Of a stretch of 35,746 bases of DNA, positions 1 to 7,824 are shown piece after piece. This DNA comes from Pseudomonadota bacterium. Its GTDB lineage: Bacteria > Pseudomonadota > Gammaproteobacteria > Burkholderiales > Gallionellaceae. The notes below the pieces were generated by a model, which saw only the letters and a program-made list of their open reading frames with translations, made no database searches and was not told the DNA's origin. The stretch lies in the NCBI GenBank assembly GCA_021783995.1, contig JAJXTH010000005.1, positions 76,592-112,337 of the forward strand. The letters run 5' to 3'. Within the stretch, counting starts at the first letter, position 1; each line of letters begins with the position of its first letter. The position numbers and the translations under genes were made by a program.

Positions 1-660
1 TTCCACATAATTCTGGTTCACGGTGCCGCTGCCATTGGTTCCGGGCACTGTCGTGGTCGGCAAACCGGAGGAAGCCGTTTGCTGATAGAGGTTCTGCCCC
101 ATGCTCATCAGCCCTGTCGGATTGACGAAGGTCGCGAGCTGCAGGCTGCCTATCTGGACCGGATTTGCCACACCCGGCTGGGTGACAGATACGACGCCAT
201 CCTGGCCTATGGTGACGGTCAGCGCATTGGGCGGGATGGTTATCGCAGGTTGAACCGTGAAACCGCTGGACGTCACGAGCTGTCCCTGTGAATTCTCCTG
301 AAAGGATCCATCCCGGGTATAGGCTATTGTTCCGTCAGGCATCAGAACCTGAAAGAATCCCGCCCCCTGGATCGCCACGTCCAGGCTGTTCCCCGTCTGC
401 TGCAGATTTCCCTGGGTAAATATCCGCTCTGCCGCAACCGGACGGACACCGGTTCCAATCTGCAGGCCCGAGGGCAGTTGCGTCTGCTGCGAGGACTGCG
501 CGCCTGGCTGCCTTAGCGTCTGGTAAAGCAGATCCTCGAACACGGCACGCGAGCGCTTGAAGCCATTGGTGCTCACGTTGGCGAGGTTGTTGGCTATCGT
601 GTCCATCTGAACCTGCTGCGCATCCAGACCCGTTTGGGCAATCCACAAGGAACGTATCAT
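1..660 (-). CDS. flgG: Flagellar distal rod protein FlgG (3' end cut by window)
   Basis: FlgG forms the distal rod of the flagellar axle, in the periplasm between MS ring and hook. The gene starts at ATG 660-658, preceded by TGGAG, and reads open to base 1, so 220 codons are visible. FlgG is usually about 260 residues, so roughly the last 40 are off the window. The N-terminus [16 protein letters not shown] and the rod/hook signature [15 protein letters not shown] (about residues 24-38) are typical, as is the central ...[15 protein letters not shown]... segment shared by the FlgE/F/G family. It is the last visible gene of flgBCDEFG; flgH and flgI would be expected next. Identity is firm from motif and gene order. 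Confidence 0.95.
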   Translation of the reverse strand, partial: MIRSLWIAQTGLDAQQVQMDTIANNLANVSTNGFKRSRAVFEDLLYQTLRQPGAQSSQQTQLPSGLQIGTGVRPVAAERIFTQGNLQQTGNSLDVAIQGAGFFQVLMPDGTIAYTRDGSFQENSQGQLVTSSGFTVQPAITIPPNALTVTIGQDGVVSVTQPGVANPVQIGSLQLATFVNPTGLMSMGQNLYQQTASSGLPTTTVPGTNGSGTVNQNYVE

Positions 661-709
661 TTTTTTGGCTCCAGTCTTAGGACGTCGTTAATCAAATCTT
701 GCCTGGCCA

Positions 710-1447
710 TCAAATTCCCATGATGGTGCTGGCCTGCTTGGCGTCGTTGTCGGCCGTGGTCAGCATCTTTATCTGCATGTCGTATTTTCTGGACAGCGAA
801 ATCATGTTCACCAGCGCATTGACCGTGCTCACATTGCTTCCCTCGATATTGTCGGGCACGATCTGCGTGTTGGGGTCGACAGGCGCAGTGCTTCCGTTTT
901 TCATCCGGAACAAACCATCAGCGCCACGCTCGAGTTGATTTTCAGGTGGATTCACGAGCTTAAGTGTATCGATCACGGTGATGCCGTAAGCCTGCGAACC
1001 ATCGGGTATCGTCGAGATCGTGCCGTCATAGGCGAAAGTGATCTGCGAAGTCGGCGGAACGTTGATCGGACCGGACGATCCGATCACGGTCAGTCCGGTG
1101 CTGGTTTTCAGCGTTCCGTCAGCACCTATCTGCAGGCTGCCGTTGCGGGTGTATGCTTCCTTGCCATCCGGCCCCTGGACCGCTATCCAGCCTTTTCCGT
1201 TGACCGCGATGTCCAGATCTCGCCCTGTAGGCTGCAGACCCCCTGGAGAAAAATTCGTCCCCACGGTCGAATCCACCACGAAGGTGCGCGTGGGCAGACC
1301 CTCTCCCACGAGAGGCACGGCGCGAAAGGTGTTCATCACGGCGCGAAAACCCGGAGTGCTCACGTTCGCCAGGTTTTCCGACACCGACGCCTGCTGCTCC
1401 AGCACCTGGGATGCGCCCGTCATCGCGGTATAGATCAATCTGTCCAT
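710..1447 (-). CDS. flgF: Flagellar proximal rod protein FlgF
   Basis: FlgF is a proximal rod subunit. This 245-residue protein begins MDRLIYTAMTGASQ and carries the axial-family motif ENLANVSTPGFRA (residues 24-36), the DIAVNGKGWIAVQ segment near residue 80, and the C-terminal coiled helix with VNTLVNMIS-like spacing (ALVNMISLSRKYDMQ). Length matches the family (about 245-250). It lies between flgE and flgG, 23 bases after flgE and 49 before flgG, in one minus-strand operon. It is told from FlgG by the MDRLIY start and position; both belong to the same fold family. Confidence 0.95.
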   Translation of the reverse strand: MDRLIYTAMTGASQVLEQQASVSENLANVSTPGFRAVMNTFRAVPLVGEGLPTRTFVVDSTVGTNFSPGGLQPTGRDLDIAVNGKGWIAVQGPDGKEAYTRNGSLQIGADGTLKTSTGLTVIGSSGPINVPPTSQITFAYDGTISTIPDGSQAYGITVIDTLKLVNPPENQLERGADGLFRMKNGSTAPVDPNTQIVPDNIEGSNVSTVNALVNMISLSRKYDMQIKMLTTADNDAKQASTIMGI

Positions 1448-1470
1448 GGCTTACTCCCGGCCAGCCTTGC

Positions 1471-2964
1471 CTATCGCAGGTTCACGACGGTCTGCATCAA
1501 GGTGTCTTCGGTCTTGATGGTCTGGGCATTGGCCTGGTAATTGCGCTGGGCCGTGATCATGTTCACCAGCGCAGCCGTCAGATCCACATTGGAGTCTTCG
1601 GTTGCCGAAGATTGCAGGGTGCCCAGCCCGCCCGTGCCTGGCGCACCCACCAGCGGATTCCCCGACGCAGCAGTCTGCACCCATGAATTGTTACCTATGT
1701 CCTGCAGCCCTTGCACGCCAGTGAAATTGGCCAGCACGATCTGTCCGAGGGTGCGGGCCTGGCCGTTCGAATAGCGCCCGATGATGGTGCCATCCGCACT
1801 GGTGCTGGTCGAATTGAGCTGACCGGACTCATAGCCGTTCTGCGTCAGGGTGTTGACCGAGAAAGGTGTACCGTACTGGGTTGATCCGGCCGTCGAGGAA
1901 TTGAAATTGAAGGTGATGGCCTGGGTCGTAGACACCGACGTAGAGTTGGGAAACAACGCCGCGGATGCAATTGAACCAAGCGGTGAGGTGACAGGATTCG
2001 TGGAAGCCAAAGCGCCCGAGGAATTGAAAGTAAGCGTCGCCAGTTGTGGTGAGGTCGACGCTCCCGGAACCAGATTTCCATCCACAGTGAGATAGGCATT
2101 CCAGTTAGATGATGGCGCATTGGTCGTGGCAGCAACTCCTGTCGTTACCGCTGTCGCAGGGGTCACCGTCAGCGTGTTCGGAGGCGTACTCGGTATGCCT
2201 GTGATCGTATATGTAGTTGGAGTTGGAGTCGTTGCGAGCGTGACTGTATTGCCGACTGATAAACCTGCTGTCGAACCAAGCGTCATTGTGGCGACTCCAC
2301 CTGATACCGCTACTGTACCAGTACCAGATATTGAAACTGGCTGCCTTGCAAAATACATTGTTGCCACATGTGAAGCGCCCAGACTGTCATAAATCGTCAT
2401 CGAGGTCGAATTGGTATAGGAGGTCGCATCGGTAGGGGAAAATGTGGAGGTCGTCGGCACGGGAGAAGCCGAGCTCAGATTTACTCCCACGACCGAAGTC
2501 GTCGATTCCTGCGGCTGTATGTTCCCCGCATTGATCTGCAGCGGCACCGGAGCACCGCCCAGAATCGCACCGGCTGAGTTCGGGAGATAGCCGTTGACCT
2601 TGTATCCTTGCGCGTTGACCAGATAGCCGTTCTTGTCTATTTGGAATTGACCGTTGCGGCTATAAACTGTTGAGCCACCCGTGTTGGTCAGTTGAAAGAA
2701 TCCTGGACCGCTGATCGCCGTATCCAAAGGATTGGTGGTCGTGGTGATATTGCCCTGCGTGAACTGTTGCGCGACATCGGAAAGAGCCACCCCCGTGCCG
2801 ACAGAGACCGCGCTCGCACCTGCAAGAGACGCGGCAAACATGTCTGCAAATTGCGCAGATGACTGCTTGAAGCCCACCGTGCTGGCGTTTGCCACGTTGT
2901 TACCTATCGCGCTAAGCGCGCTGCTCGCAGCGCTCAATCCGCTAAGACCTTGTTCGAAGCTCAT
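1471..2964 (-). CDS. flgE: Flagellar hook protein FlgE, with a central insertion
   Basis: FlgE polymerises into the hook, the universal joint between rod and filament. The 497-residue protein begins MSFEQGLSGLSAASSAL and has the axial motif GNNVANASTVGFKQS (residues 21-35). The D1 segment DTAISGPGFFQL follows at about 81-92, and the C-terminal helix ends ALVNMITAQRNYQANAQ. Enteric FlgE is about 400 residues. The extra length is mostly a Thr/Val/Pro-rich stretch at about residues 207-285, inserted where other hooks run directly from the ...MYFA strand to the NWNAYLTVDG strand. The gene is 12 bases after flgD, so it is co-transcribed with it. Confidence 0.96.
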   Translation of the reverse strand: MSFEQGLSGLSAASSALSAIGNNVANASTVGFKQSSAQFADMFAASLAGASAVSVGTGVALSDVAQQFTQGNITTTTNPLDTAISGPGFFQLTNTGGSTVYSRNGQFQIDKNGYLVNAQGYKVNGYLPNSAGAILGGAPVPLQINAGNIQPQESTTSVVGVNLSSASPVPTTSTFSPTDATSYTNSTSMTIYDSLGASHVATMYFARQPVSISGTGTVAVSGGVATMTLGSTAGLSVGNTVTLATTPTPTTYTITGIPSTPPNTLTVTPATAVTTGVAATTNAPSSNWNAYLTVDGNLVPGASTSPQLATLTFNSSGALASTNPVTSPLGSIASAALFPNSTSVSTTQAITFNFNSSTAGSTQYGTPFSVNTLTQNGYESGQLNSTSTSADGTIIGRYSNGQARTLGQIVLANFTGVQGLQDIGNNSWVQTAASGNPLVGAPGTGGLGTLQSSATEDSNVDLTAALVNMITAQRNYQANAQTIKTEDTLMQTVVNLR

Positions 2965-2976
2965 GGTATCTCCCGA

Positions 2977-3666
2977 TTAAAGTATCTGTTGAACCTGGGT
3001 CAGCGCGACATTCTGCAGCGATCCGACACCGAGATTGATCCCTGTCGCACCCTGGGTCACGCTGTTGACCACGCCGTATTGCAGCGTGGTCGAAGTCACG
3101 GCACTTCCCGCCAGGGACGCATCGACCTTGAATGTGTAGCTGCCGGCAGGAGCCTGATTTCCGTTGCCATCCGTGCCGTTCCACTGCCAGTCGCTGACAC
3201 CTGCAGGTTGCGCTCCGAGGTTCATCGTGTCGACGAGGGCGCCCGAACTGTCATAAATGGAAACCTTGGTGCTGTCCGATGGGCCTGCCAGCGAGAAACC
3301 GCCCATGGCAGTGCCATTTGCAAGGTCGACTCCGTTGCCAGGGACCAGAACGCCGTGGCCTATCATGCTTGCAGCCTGGACGGTCTGGTTGGGCGTCATG
3401 CTCGCGCTCAACGCCTGCAGTGTCGCATTCAGCTGATTGATGCCGCTCACCGTGTTGATTTGCGCCATCTGGGAAGTCATCTGGGCATTGTCCATCGGAT
3501 TCAAGGGGTCCTGGTTCTTGAGCTGCGTGACCAACAGCGTCATGAACTGATCCTGCATCGCGGCAGTCGACGAATTCGACGTCGTTGCAGCAGTTGCCGA
3601 CGATGCGCCGCCATTCAGCGCTGCATATACGGCGGCAGCATTGGTCGGTTGGGTAGGACTTACCAT
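2977..3666 (-). CDS. flgD: Flagellar hook capping protein FlgD
   Basis: FlgD caps the growing hook and is needed for FlgE assembly, then is discarded. The 229-residue product has a low-complexity Ala/Thr/Ser N-terminus. The export/cap motif FMTLLVTQLKNQDPLNPMDNA (about residues 41-61) is diagnostic. A FlgD Tudor-like/FnIII C-terminal region follows, with GTDGNGNQAPAGSYTF. Length fits the family (about 220-230). The start ATG at 3666 has AAGGAGAA a few bases upstream. It lies between flgC (26 bases) and flgE. Confidence 0.95.
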   Translation of the reverse strand: MVSPTQPTNAAAVYAALNGGASSATAATTSNSSTAAMQDQFMTLLVTQLKNQDPLNPMDNAQMTSQMAQINTVSGINQLNATLQALSASMTPNQTVQAASMIGHGVLVPGNGVDLANGTAMGGFSLAGPSDSTKVSIYDSSGALVDTMNLGAQPAGVSDWQWNGTDGNGNQAPAGSYTFKVDASLAGSAVTSTTLQYGVVNSVTQGATGINLGVGSLQNVALTQVQQIL

Positions 3667-3692
3667 GATGATTCTCCTTAAATATGGTGCGG

Positions 3693-4091
3693 TTACGCAC
3701 CTATGGTCAATGTCTTCAACAGAAGCGTTTTCGAGGTGTTCAACACATCGACGTTGTTCTGATAAGACCGCGAGGCGGAGATCATGTTCACCATCTCATC
3801 CACCACATTCACATTCGGCATCGCAACATAACCCTTTGCATCGGCCAGCGGATGATTGGGGTCATAGACCAGTTTCATCGGCGCCGCACTCTCGGCAACA
3901 GACGCAACCTTCACGCCCTGCGCATCGCCCATCTGGGTCGCTGCAAACACCACTTCCTTCGCTTTATAAGGTTTTCCGTCCGAACTGGTGGTGCTGTCGA
4001 CGTTCGCCAGATTGCTGGCCACGGCATTCAGCCTCTGCGACTGCGCAGCCATGCCCGAGCCTGCGATATTGAAAACGTTAAACAATGACAT
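3693..4091 (-). CDS. flgC: Flagellar proximal rod protein FlgC
   Basis: FlgC is a small proximal rod subunit. The 132-residue protein begins [17 protein letters not shown]. It has the motif [26 protein letters not shown] cut over residues 23-48, of which SNLANVDS is the axial signature, and ends with the helix [34 protein letters not shown]. Both ends and length (about 135) are typical. It follows flgB by 17 bases with a ribosome site (GGGGGTC) just before the ATG. Confidence 0.96.
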   Translation of the reverse strand: MSLFNVFNIAGSGMAAQSQRLNAVASNLANVDSTTSSDGKPYKAKEVVFAATQMGDAQGVKVASVAESAAPMKLVYDPNHPLADAKGYVAMPNVNVVDEMVNMISASRSYQNNVDVLNTSKTLLLKTLTIGA

Positions 4092-4108
4092 GAGACCCCC
4101 TTTGTAGG

Positions 4109-4513
4109 TTAAGGTTGCAAAGCCGCCGTCAAGTCCTTGAATTGGCTTACGACAAAGCTTACCCCTACCTCGTAGCGCAACGCATTGTCAGTCGCCTGGG
4201 CGCGTTCCACATCCATGTTCACCGTGTTGCCGTCCGCGCTGGGCTGATCCGGTATGCGGTACAGCACGGGCGCACCCATGATGTTCCCGCCGGCACCGCC
4301 TTCGAGATGGGCCGATGAACTCGTCGTCATCGGCAGTGCCTGGGTAGAGCCTGACAGCGCATGTTGCAGCGCGCTGGCAAAATCGATATCACGTGCCTTG
4401 TATCCTGGCGTGTCGGCATTCGCCACATTGGAAGCCAGCAATTCCTGGCGCGCACCGCGCAGATTCAATGCCAGCTGGTTGAAACGCAGCGCGTCGTCTA
4501 CATTGTTGATCAT
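4109..4513 (-). CDS. flgB: Flagellar proximal rod protein FlgB
   Basis: FlgB is the first rod subunit above the MS ring and FliE. The 134-residue product has the N-terminal helix [19 protein letters not shown], the axial motif [18 protein letters not shown] (about residues 25-42), and a C-terminal helix ([21 protein letters not shown]). The length matches FlgB (about 135). It is the first gene of the minus-strand rod/hook operon; 139 bases separate it from the divergent flgA. A candidate promoter for the operon lies in that gap. Confidence 0.95.
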   Translation of the reverse strand: MINNVDDALRFNQLALNLRGARQELLASNVANADTPGYKARDIDFASALQHALSGSTQALPMTTSSSAHLEGGAGGNIMGAPVLYRIPDQPSADGNTVNMDVERAQATDNALRYEVGVSFVVSQFKDLTAALQP

Positions 4514-4549
4514 CTAGCACCTCGAGCTACAACTATCACGATGAGATGG

Positions 4550-4593
4550 ATCATAAGCGCAAATGCAAGATCGCTATCAACCGATTAACGGGG
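4550..4593 (-). promoter_or_regulatory. Candidate flgB operon promoter with CCCCGTTAATCG upstream box
   Basis: On the minus strand a CCCCGTTAATCG box starts at 4593 and a TATGAT hexamer starts at 4555 (ends 4550), 38 bases downstream and 37 bases before the flgB ATG. The box recurs upstream of flhB at almost the same distance from a TATAGT hexamer. No sigma-54 GG-N10-GC pair and no sigma-28 pattern was found here, so I infer a sigma-70 type promoter with an activator site overlapping the -35 region. The activator is unknown. Confidence 0.4.
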
Positions 4594-4602
4594 AAATTTC
4601 CC
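4591..4602. promoter_or_regulatory. Perfect 12-bp palindrome GGGAAATTTCCC in the flgA-flgB gap
   Basis: GGGAAATTTCCC is self-complementary and lies near the centre of the 139-base divergent spacer, abutting the CCCCGTTA box used on the flgB side. It could be a binding site shared by both directions. No regulator can be named from the sequence, and a chance occurrence is possible. Confidence 0.3.
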
Positions 4603-4652
4603 TTCAATTCCCGGTTATCCCGGACTTCCCATAATGCTTCAAGACAAGCACA

Positions 4653-5336
4653 ATGCAGGCCATGAAAAATTTTCTGCTGAGCGCCTGCCTCTTGTTATTA
4701 TGCGCCCCATCCTTCGCCGCGCAGGATCATGCTGCAGTGAAAGATGCGGCCGCCGCCTTCATCAGGCAACAAACGGCCGACCTGTCAGGCAAAGTCGCCC
4801 TGAGCGTGGGAACCATCGATGACCGACTGGTGCTGGATGACTGCAAAAGAATGGAAGCATTCCTGCCAGCCGGAAGTCAGCTCATAGGACGCGTCTCTGT
4901 CGGCGTGCGCTGCCTCAATCCGCAAGGCTGGCGCGTCTTCGTTCCAGTGGAGATCAAGGTCACGCGCGATCTCATCATCAGCGCAAAGCCACTGTCTAAT
5001 GGCCAGACCCTGCGTGCAGAGGACATTGCGAGGCAACGCACGGAAATCACTCAGGAAATTGGCGTAACCGATGAAAAGCGCGTGCTGGGGAAGGTGCTGC
5101 GCTACAGCATTGCAGCAGGCTCCATCATCAGGCCGGAAATGCTGCGCTCAGCCTACATCGTAAAACAGGGACAGGCCGTGCAGATCATCGTGAAAGGCGG
5201 CGGATTCACTCTGAGCAATACAGGCATCGCGCTCAACAATGCAGGTACGGGAGACAGCGTGCAGGTTCGCATCGAATCCGGGCGCGTGATCAGTGGCACC
5301 GCAATGGATAACGGTTCGGTCGAAATCAACCCCTAA
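4653..5336 (+). CDS. flgA: P-ring assembly chaperone FlgA
   Basis: FlgA is a periplasmic chaperone that helps FlgI form the P-ring around the rod. The 227-residue protein has a clear Sec signal peptide (MKNFLLSACLLLLCAPSFA, cleavage likely after ...FAA) from the second Met. It then shows the SAF-domain pattern with a Cys pair in DDCKRMEAF and VGVRCLNPQGWRVFVPV, and the C-terminal GGGFTLSNTGIALNNAGTGD block typical of FlgA. ATG 4653 gives three extra residues; ATG 4662 (MKNF) is an equally plausible start. It is transcribed away from flgB. Its stop overlaps by 4 bases the stop of the convergent PLP-enzyme gene, so no terminator fits between them. Confidence 0.93.
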   Translation: MQAMKNFLLSACLLLLCAPSFAAQDHAAVKDAAAAFIRQQTADLSGKVALSVGTIDDRLVLDDCKRMEAFLPAGSQLIGRVSVGVRCLNPQGWRVFVPVEIKVTRDLIISAKPLSNGQTLRAEDIARQRTEITQEIGVTDEKRVLGKVLRYSIAAGSIIRPEMLRSAYIVKQGQAVQIIVKGGGFTLSNTGIALNNAGTGDSVQVRIESGRVISGTAMDNGSVEINP

Positions 5337-6625
5337 ATCCGGTCGACCAGCCATGCCGTTTTATCCAGAACGGCCAGCACGTCGTCTTCCAGCCTTTTCA
5401 TACCTCCTGGCAACACCGCGTCGCTGATCAATCTGGCGCTCAAGGCGAGGCGCAAAGCGCTCAAATTTTTACCAATGAGAACCGGTTGCCCAAGCTGACA
5501 TCGCCGTCCGCCTATCACAGCGATGTCCGACACATTGAGCAGTTGGTAGACGCGCTGCGTTTCCTCCCGCGTGAGCGGCATCTTGTCGCGGCCGTGAAGC
5601 AGGAATGGAAAAATGCTCTGATGCATGTCCCAGCCTGCTTCAGTAGCAAGCGGCCTGCGGTCCATAGGCGTCACGGGAACCAATTCGAATCTCGGATCAC
5701 CTTCCAGACGTTGTCGCACGACCTTTGCGAAAGATTCCATGATGTTCGTGATCTGATTCTGTGAAAGAGCGCGAAATCGCCGGTGTTCGGCCAACGCGGC
5801 TTCCCATCGCAGCATCAGACCCGGATTCCTATGCTCAATCGCTTCCTTCACGTACCTTGGAGGCAGCATGAGCGCAGCAGAAAATGCCGGGCCGGTGAAG
5901 AACTTAGATCCCGTGATGGCGACCATGAAATCCTGTTTCAGATAGGCGCGCAGCGTCGATGGCGCAATGCGAAACTGGCAGGCATCGACCAGCACGCTGA
6001 CGTCTTGCGGATGGCGCTGGCAAAGCGAGATCGCGCATGAAATGCCAGGCGCGATCATTCCGGTCTTGGACTGATCCGCCAGGATGAGCAGCACATGATG
6101 GCCCGATGTCACTGCGGTTTCGACCATTGCGACCGCATCCGCATCGATCTCTTCCGGAGGGCGCGGTATTCCTGCCTCATCGCGCAGCGACACCGAGCTG
6201 ATTGCCAAGCGATGGACAGACATTGCGGCGCGCACGCCACTGCCGGTCTCGGATTCATTCACCATCACCACGGCAAGCTTCTTTGAACCTGAAAGCTGTT
6301 CGACTGCCAATGCATGTGCATCGGTGCCGGATTGAGCGAATGCCAGTCTGACGTTCAAGCCTGACAATTCGGCGAGCAGTTCCTCCCTGATGCGCTGCCA
6401 CGCCGACCCCATCGTGTCAGTCCGATCAAGCAGGCGCTCGCGAAGCCTTGCTGCCGCGGCATAGCCCAATCGTGAAACGACCGATGCCGTGGAAGAGCCG
6501 AAGGCCAGCAGCTCCGGATCAGGCCTGGGGGGGCAACCGTACTTGTTCAGCCCGGCTGGATCGAGCGCGATGCGCGCATCATTGCCTGCGACCAGCAGCG
6601 TTTCGATGTCCGGCAGACTCATCAT
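5333..6625 (-). CDS. PLP-dependent fold-type I enzyme of unknown reaction (cassette gene 3)
   Basis: I do not recognise a named enzyme. The 430-residue protein has the hallmarks of an aminotransferase class V-like PLP enzyme. These are a phosphate-cradle SGTDA at about 99-103, the D-x-x-Q pair in VDACQF (D214, Q217) expected to hold the pyridine nitrogen and O3', and a likely Schiff-base lysine in TGSKFFTGPAF (K241). All cofactor residues look intact, so it is probably active. The N-terminus NKYGCPPRPDPELLAFGSSTAS is unusual, with an Asn-Lys-Tyr-Gly-Cys block that may line the active site. The ATG overlaps the ATP-grasp stop (ATGATG over TGA). It is the third gene of the cassette and converges with flgA. 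Confidence 0.75.
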   Translation of the reverse strand: MMSLPDIETLLVAGNDARIALDPAGLNKYGCPPRPDPELLAFGSSTASVVSRLGYAAAARLRERLLDRTDTMGSAWQRIREELLAELSGLNVRLAFAQSGTDAHALAVEQLSGSKKLAVVMVNESETGSGVRAAMSVHRLAISSVSLRDEAGIPRPPEEIDADAVAMVETAVTSGHHVLLILADQSKTGMIAPGISCAISLCQRHPQDVSVLVDACQFRIAPSTLRAYLKQDFMVAITGSKFFTGPAFSAALMLPPRYVKEAIEHRNPGLMLRWEAALAEHRRFRALSQNQITNIMESFAKVVRQRLEGDPRFELVPVTPMDRRPLATEAGWDMHQSIFPFLLHGRDKMPLTREETQRVYQLLNVSDIAVIGGRRCQLGQPVLIGKNLSALRLALSARLISDAVLPGGMKRLEDDVLAVLDKTAWLVDRI

Positions 6626-7824
6626 CTCAAGCGCCCTGCTTTTCTATCCAGCAGCATCTGGTAGAAGGCATCGAAGATGCGATGCATCGGCTCTTGCTTG
6701 TAACCATAGATATCGACCGGATCGAGGGCGTGCACGATCATGCAGCTATCCGCTTCGAAGATCAGGAGACGACCGTCTGCCGTCTCTGCGCAATCGATAC
6801 CCAGATAATCGAGCCCTATTCTTTTGTATATCGCCTTGAAGGCTGCCGCGTGCCGGACCGCAAAGTCCTGATCGAATTCCACCATGAAGCGCGCTTCCTC
6901 GTCTCTCTTCTCGACGCTATCCTTCATTCCTGCATTCGCATAATGTATCATCCAGTGGGACGATATGGCCATGTGGCAGATATAGGGACGCCCCGCGATC
7001 AGCACGATGCGGCATTTGCGGAACAATCCGTCGGTTTTCCGGTAGTCGACAAAGCGCGACACATAAAATTCGTCGCCGTCCACGGAAGACAGATAGCCCG
7101 CTATCCCGACAGCATCGTCCATCTTTTGCAGCCCGTTTCCGGCATGCGAGTCTACGGGGCGCACGATCAAGGGAAAATCGATTCCGACTGACTTTGTCGC
7201 TCCCGCCAGATTTTCAAGCGCTTCCCTGCCCGTTCTCACCGTTACGGGCATCTCTATTCCTGGCGCATCCTGCAAAAGCAAAGCACAGTTGTCGCGAGAC
7301 AGCGCAGCGATGCGCAATGGATCGTTCAGCACGGGAACAGGCCAGGAGGCGAGGGTTTTCGCCACTTTCTTCAAAACCGGAATATTCTTTTCGGATTCGG
7401 CAATCGCAACGAACAGCGCGTCGTGCTCTGGCAAACGATCGGGCATGTCGAGCTCTTCAGTCACATACACGATATGCAGCGCCACGTCCTTGTCCTCGAT
7501 CAGACATTCGATAGGCGAATTGGCCATCAGGTCGCCTTCGCTCATGATCAAGAGCAGCCTGATCGCGGCCTTTTCAGGCTCCGCTCCCATGACAGGGTAA
7601 GTCTGCTGGAGCGACAATGCCTGGCGCTGCATGCTCAAGCCCAGTTCGCGCTCTCCCCGCAACTGCAATATCGTCGAAAGATCCAGCAGTGCAGAGGCGT
7701 CTTTCGGGTTTCTGTCTGCGCGCGCGATAAGTTGCACGCCAATCGACCCCATGTCCTCCCCGGCTATCGTCATGCGCATCAATCTTGCCAATCCGATCAG
7801 CCTGTTTTCCGGCATCTCACTCAT
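6622..7824 (-). CDS. ATP-grasp ligase with TPR-like N-terminus (cassette gene 2)
   Basis: The 400-residue protein has a short TPR-like helical pair (about residues 28-73, ...NPKDASALLDLSTILQLRG...), a Rossmann-like pre-ATP domain (about 88-200), then an ATP-grasp core. In the core, FPLIVRPVDSHAGNGL (217-232) fits the ATP-binding strand and glycine-rich loop. YLGID (340-344) and LLIFEADS (353-360) fit the Mg-binding strands. In RimK-type ligases the last motif is usually E-x-N; here it is E357-A-D359. Such enzymes join a carboxylate to an amine through an acyl-phosphate. With a decarboxylase upstream and a PLP enzyme downstream, an amide-forming step in small-molecule synthesis is inferred. 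Substrates are unknown. It overlaps the decarboxylase gene by 8 bases. Confidence 0.75.
   Translation of the reverse strand: MSEMPENRLIGLARLMRMTIAGEDMGSIGVQLIARADRNPKDASALLDLSTILQLRGERELGLSMQRQALSLQQTYPVMGAEPEKAAIRLLLIMSEGDLMANSPIECLIEDKDVALHIVYVTEELDMPDRLPEHDALFVAIAESEKNIPVLKKVAKTLASWPVPVLNDPLRIAALSRDNCALLLQDAPGIEMPVTVRTGREALENLAGATKSVGIDFPLIVRPVDSHAGNGLQKMDDAVGIAGYLSSVDGDEFYVSRFVDYRKTDGLFRKCRIVLIAGRPYICHMAISSHWMIHYANAGMKDSVEKRDEEARFMVEFDQDFAVRHAAAFKAIYKRIGLDYLGIDCAETADGRLLIFEADSCMIVHALDPVDIYGYKQEPMHRIFDAFYQMLLDRKAGRLR

Noticed and set aside
2950-3681. Plus-strand frame of 243 codons opposite flgD
   Set aside because: Antisense to flgD, whose family motifs are clear on the other strand; the translation is low-complexity and Arg/His-rich.
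4514-4652. Sigma-54 promoter for flgB or flgA
   Set aside because: No GG-N10-GC pair with the right context was found on either strand in the gap.
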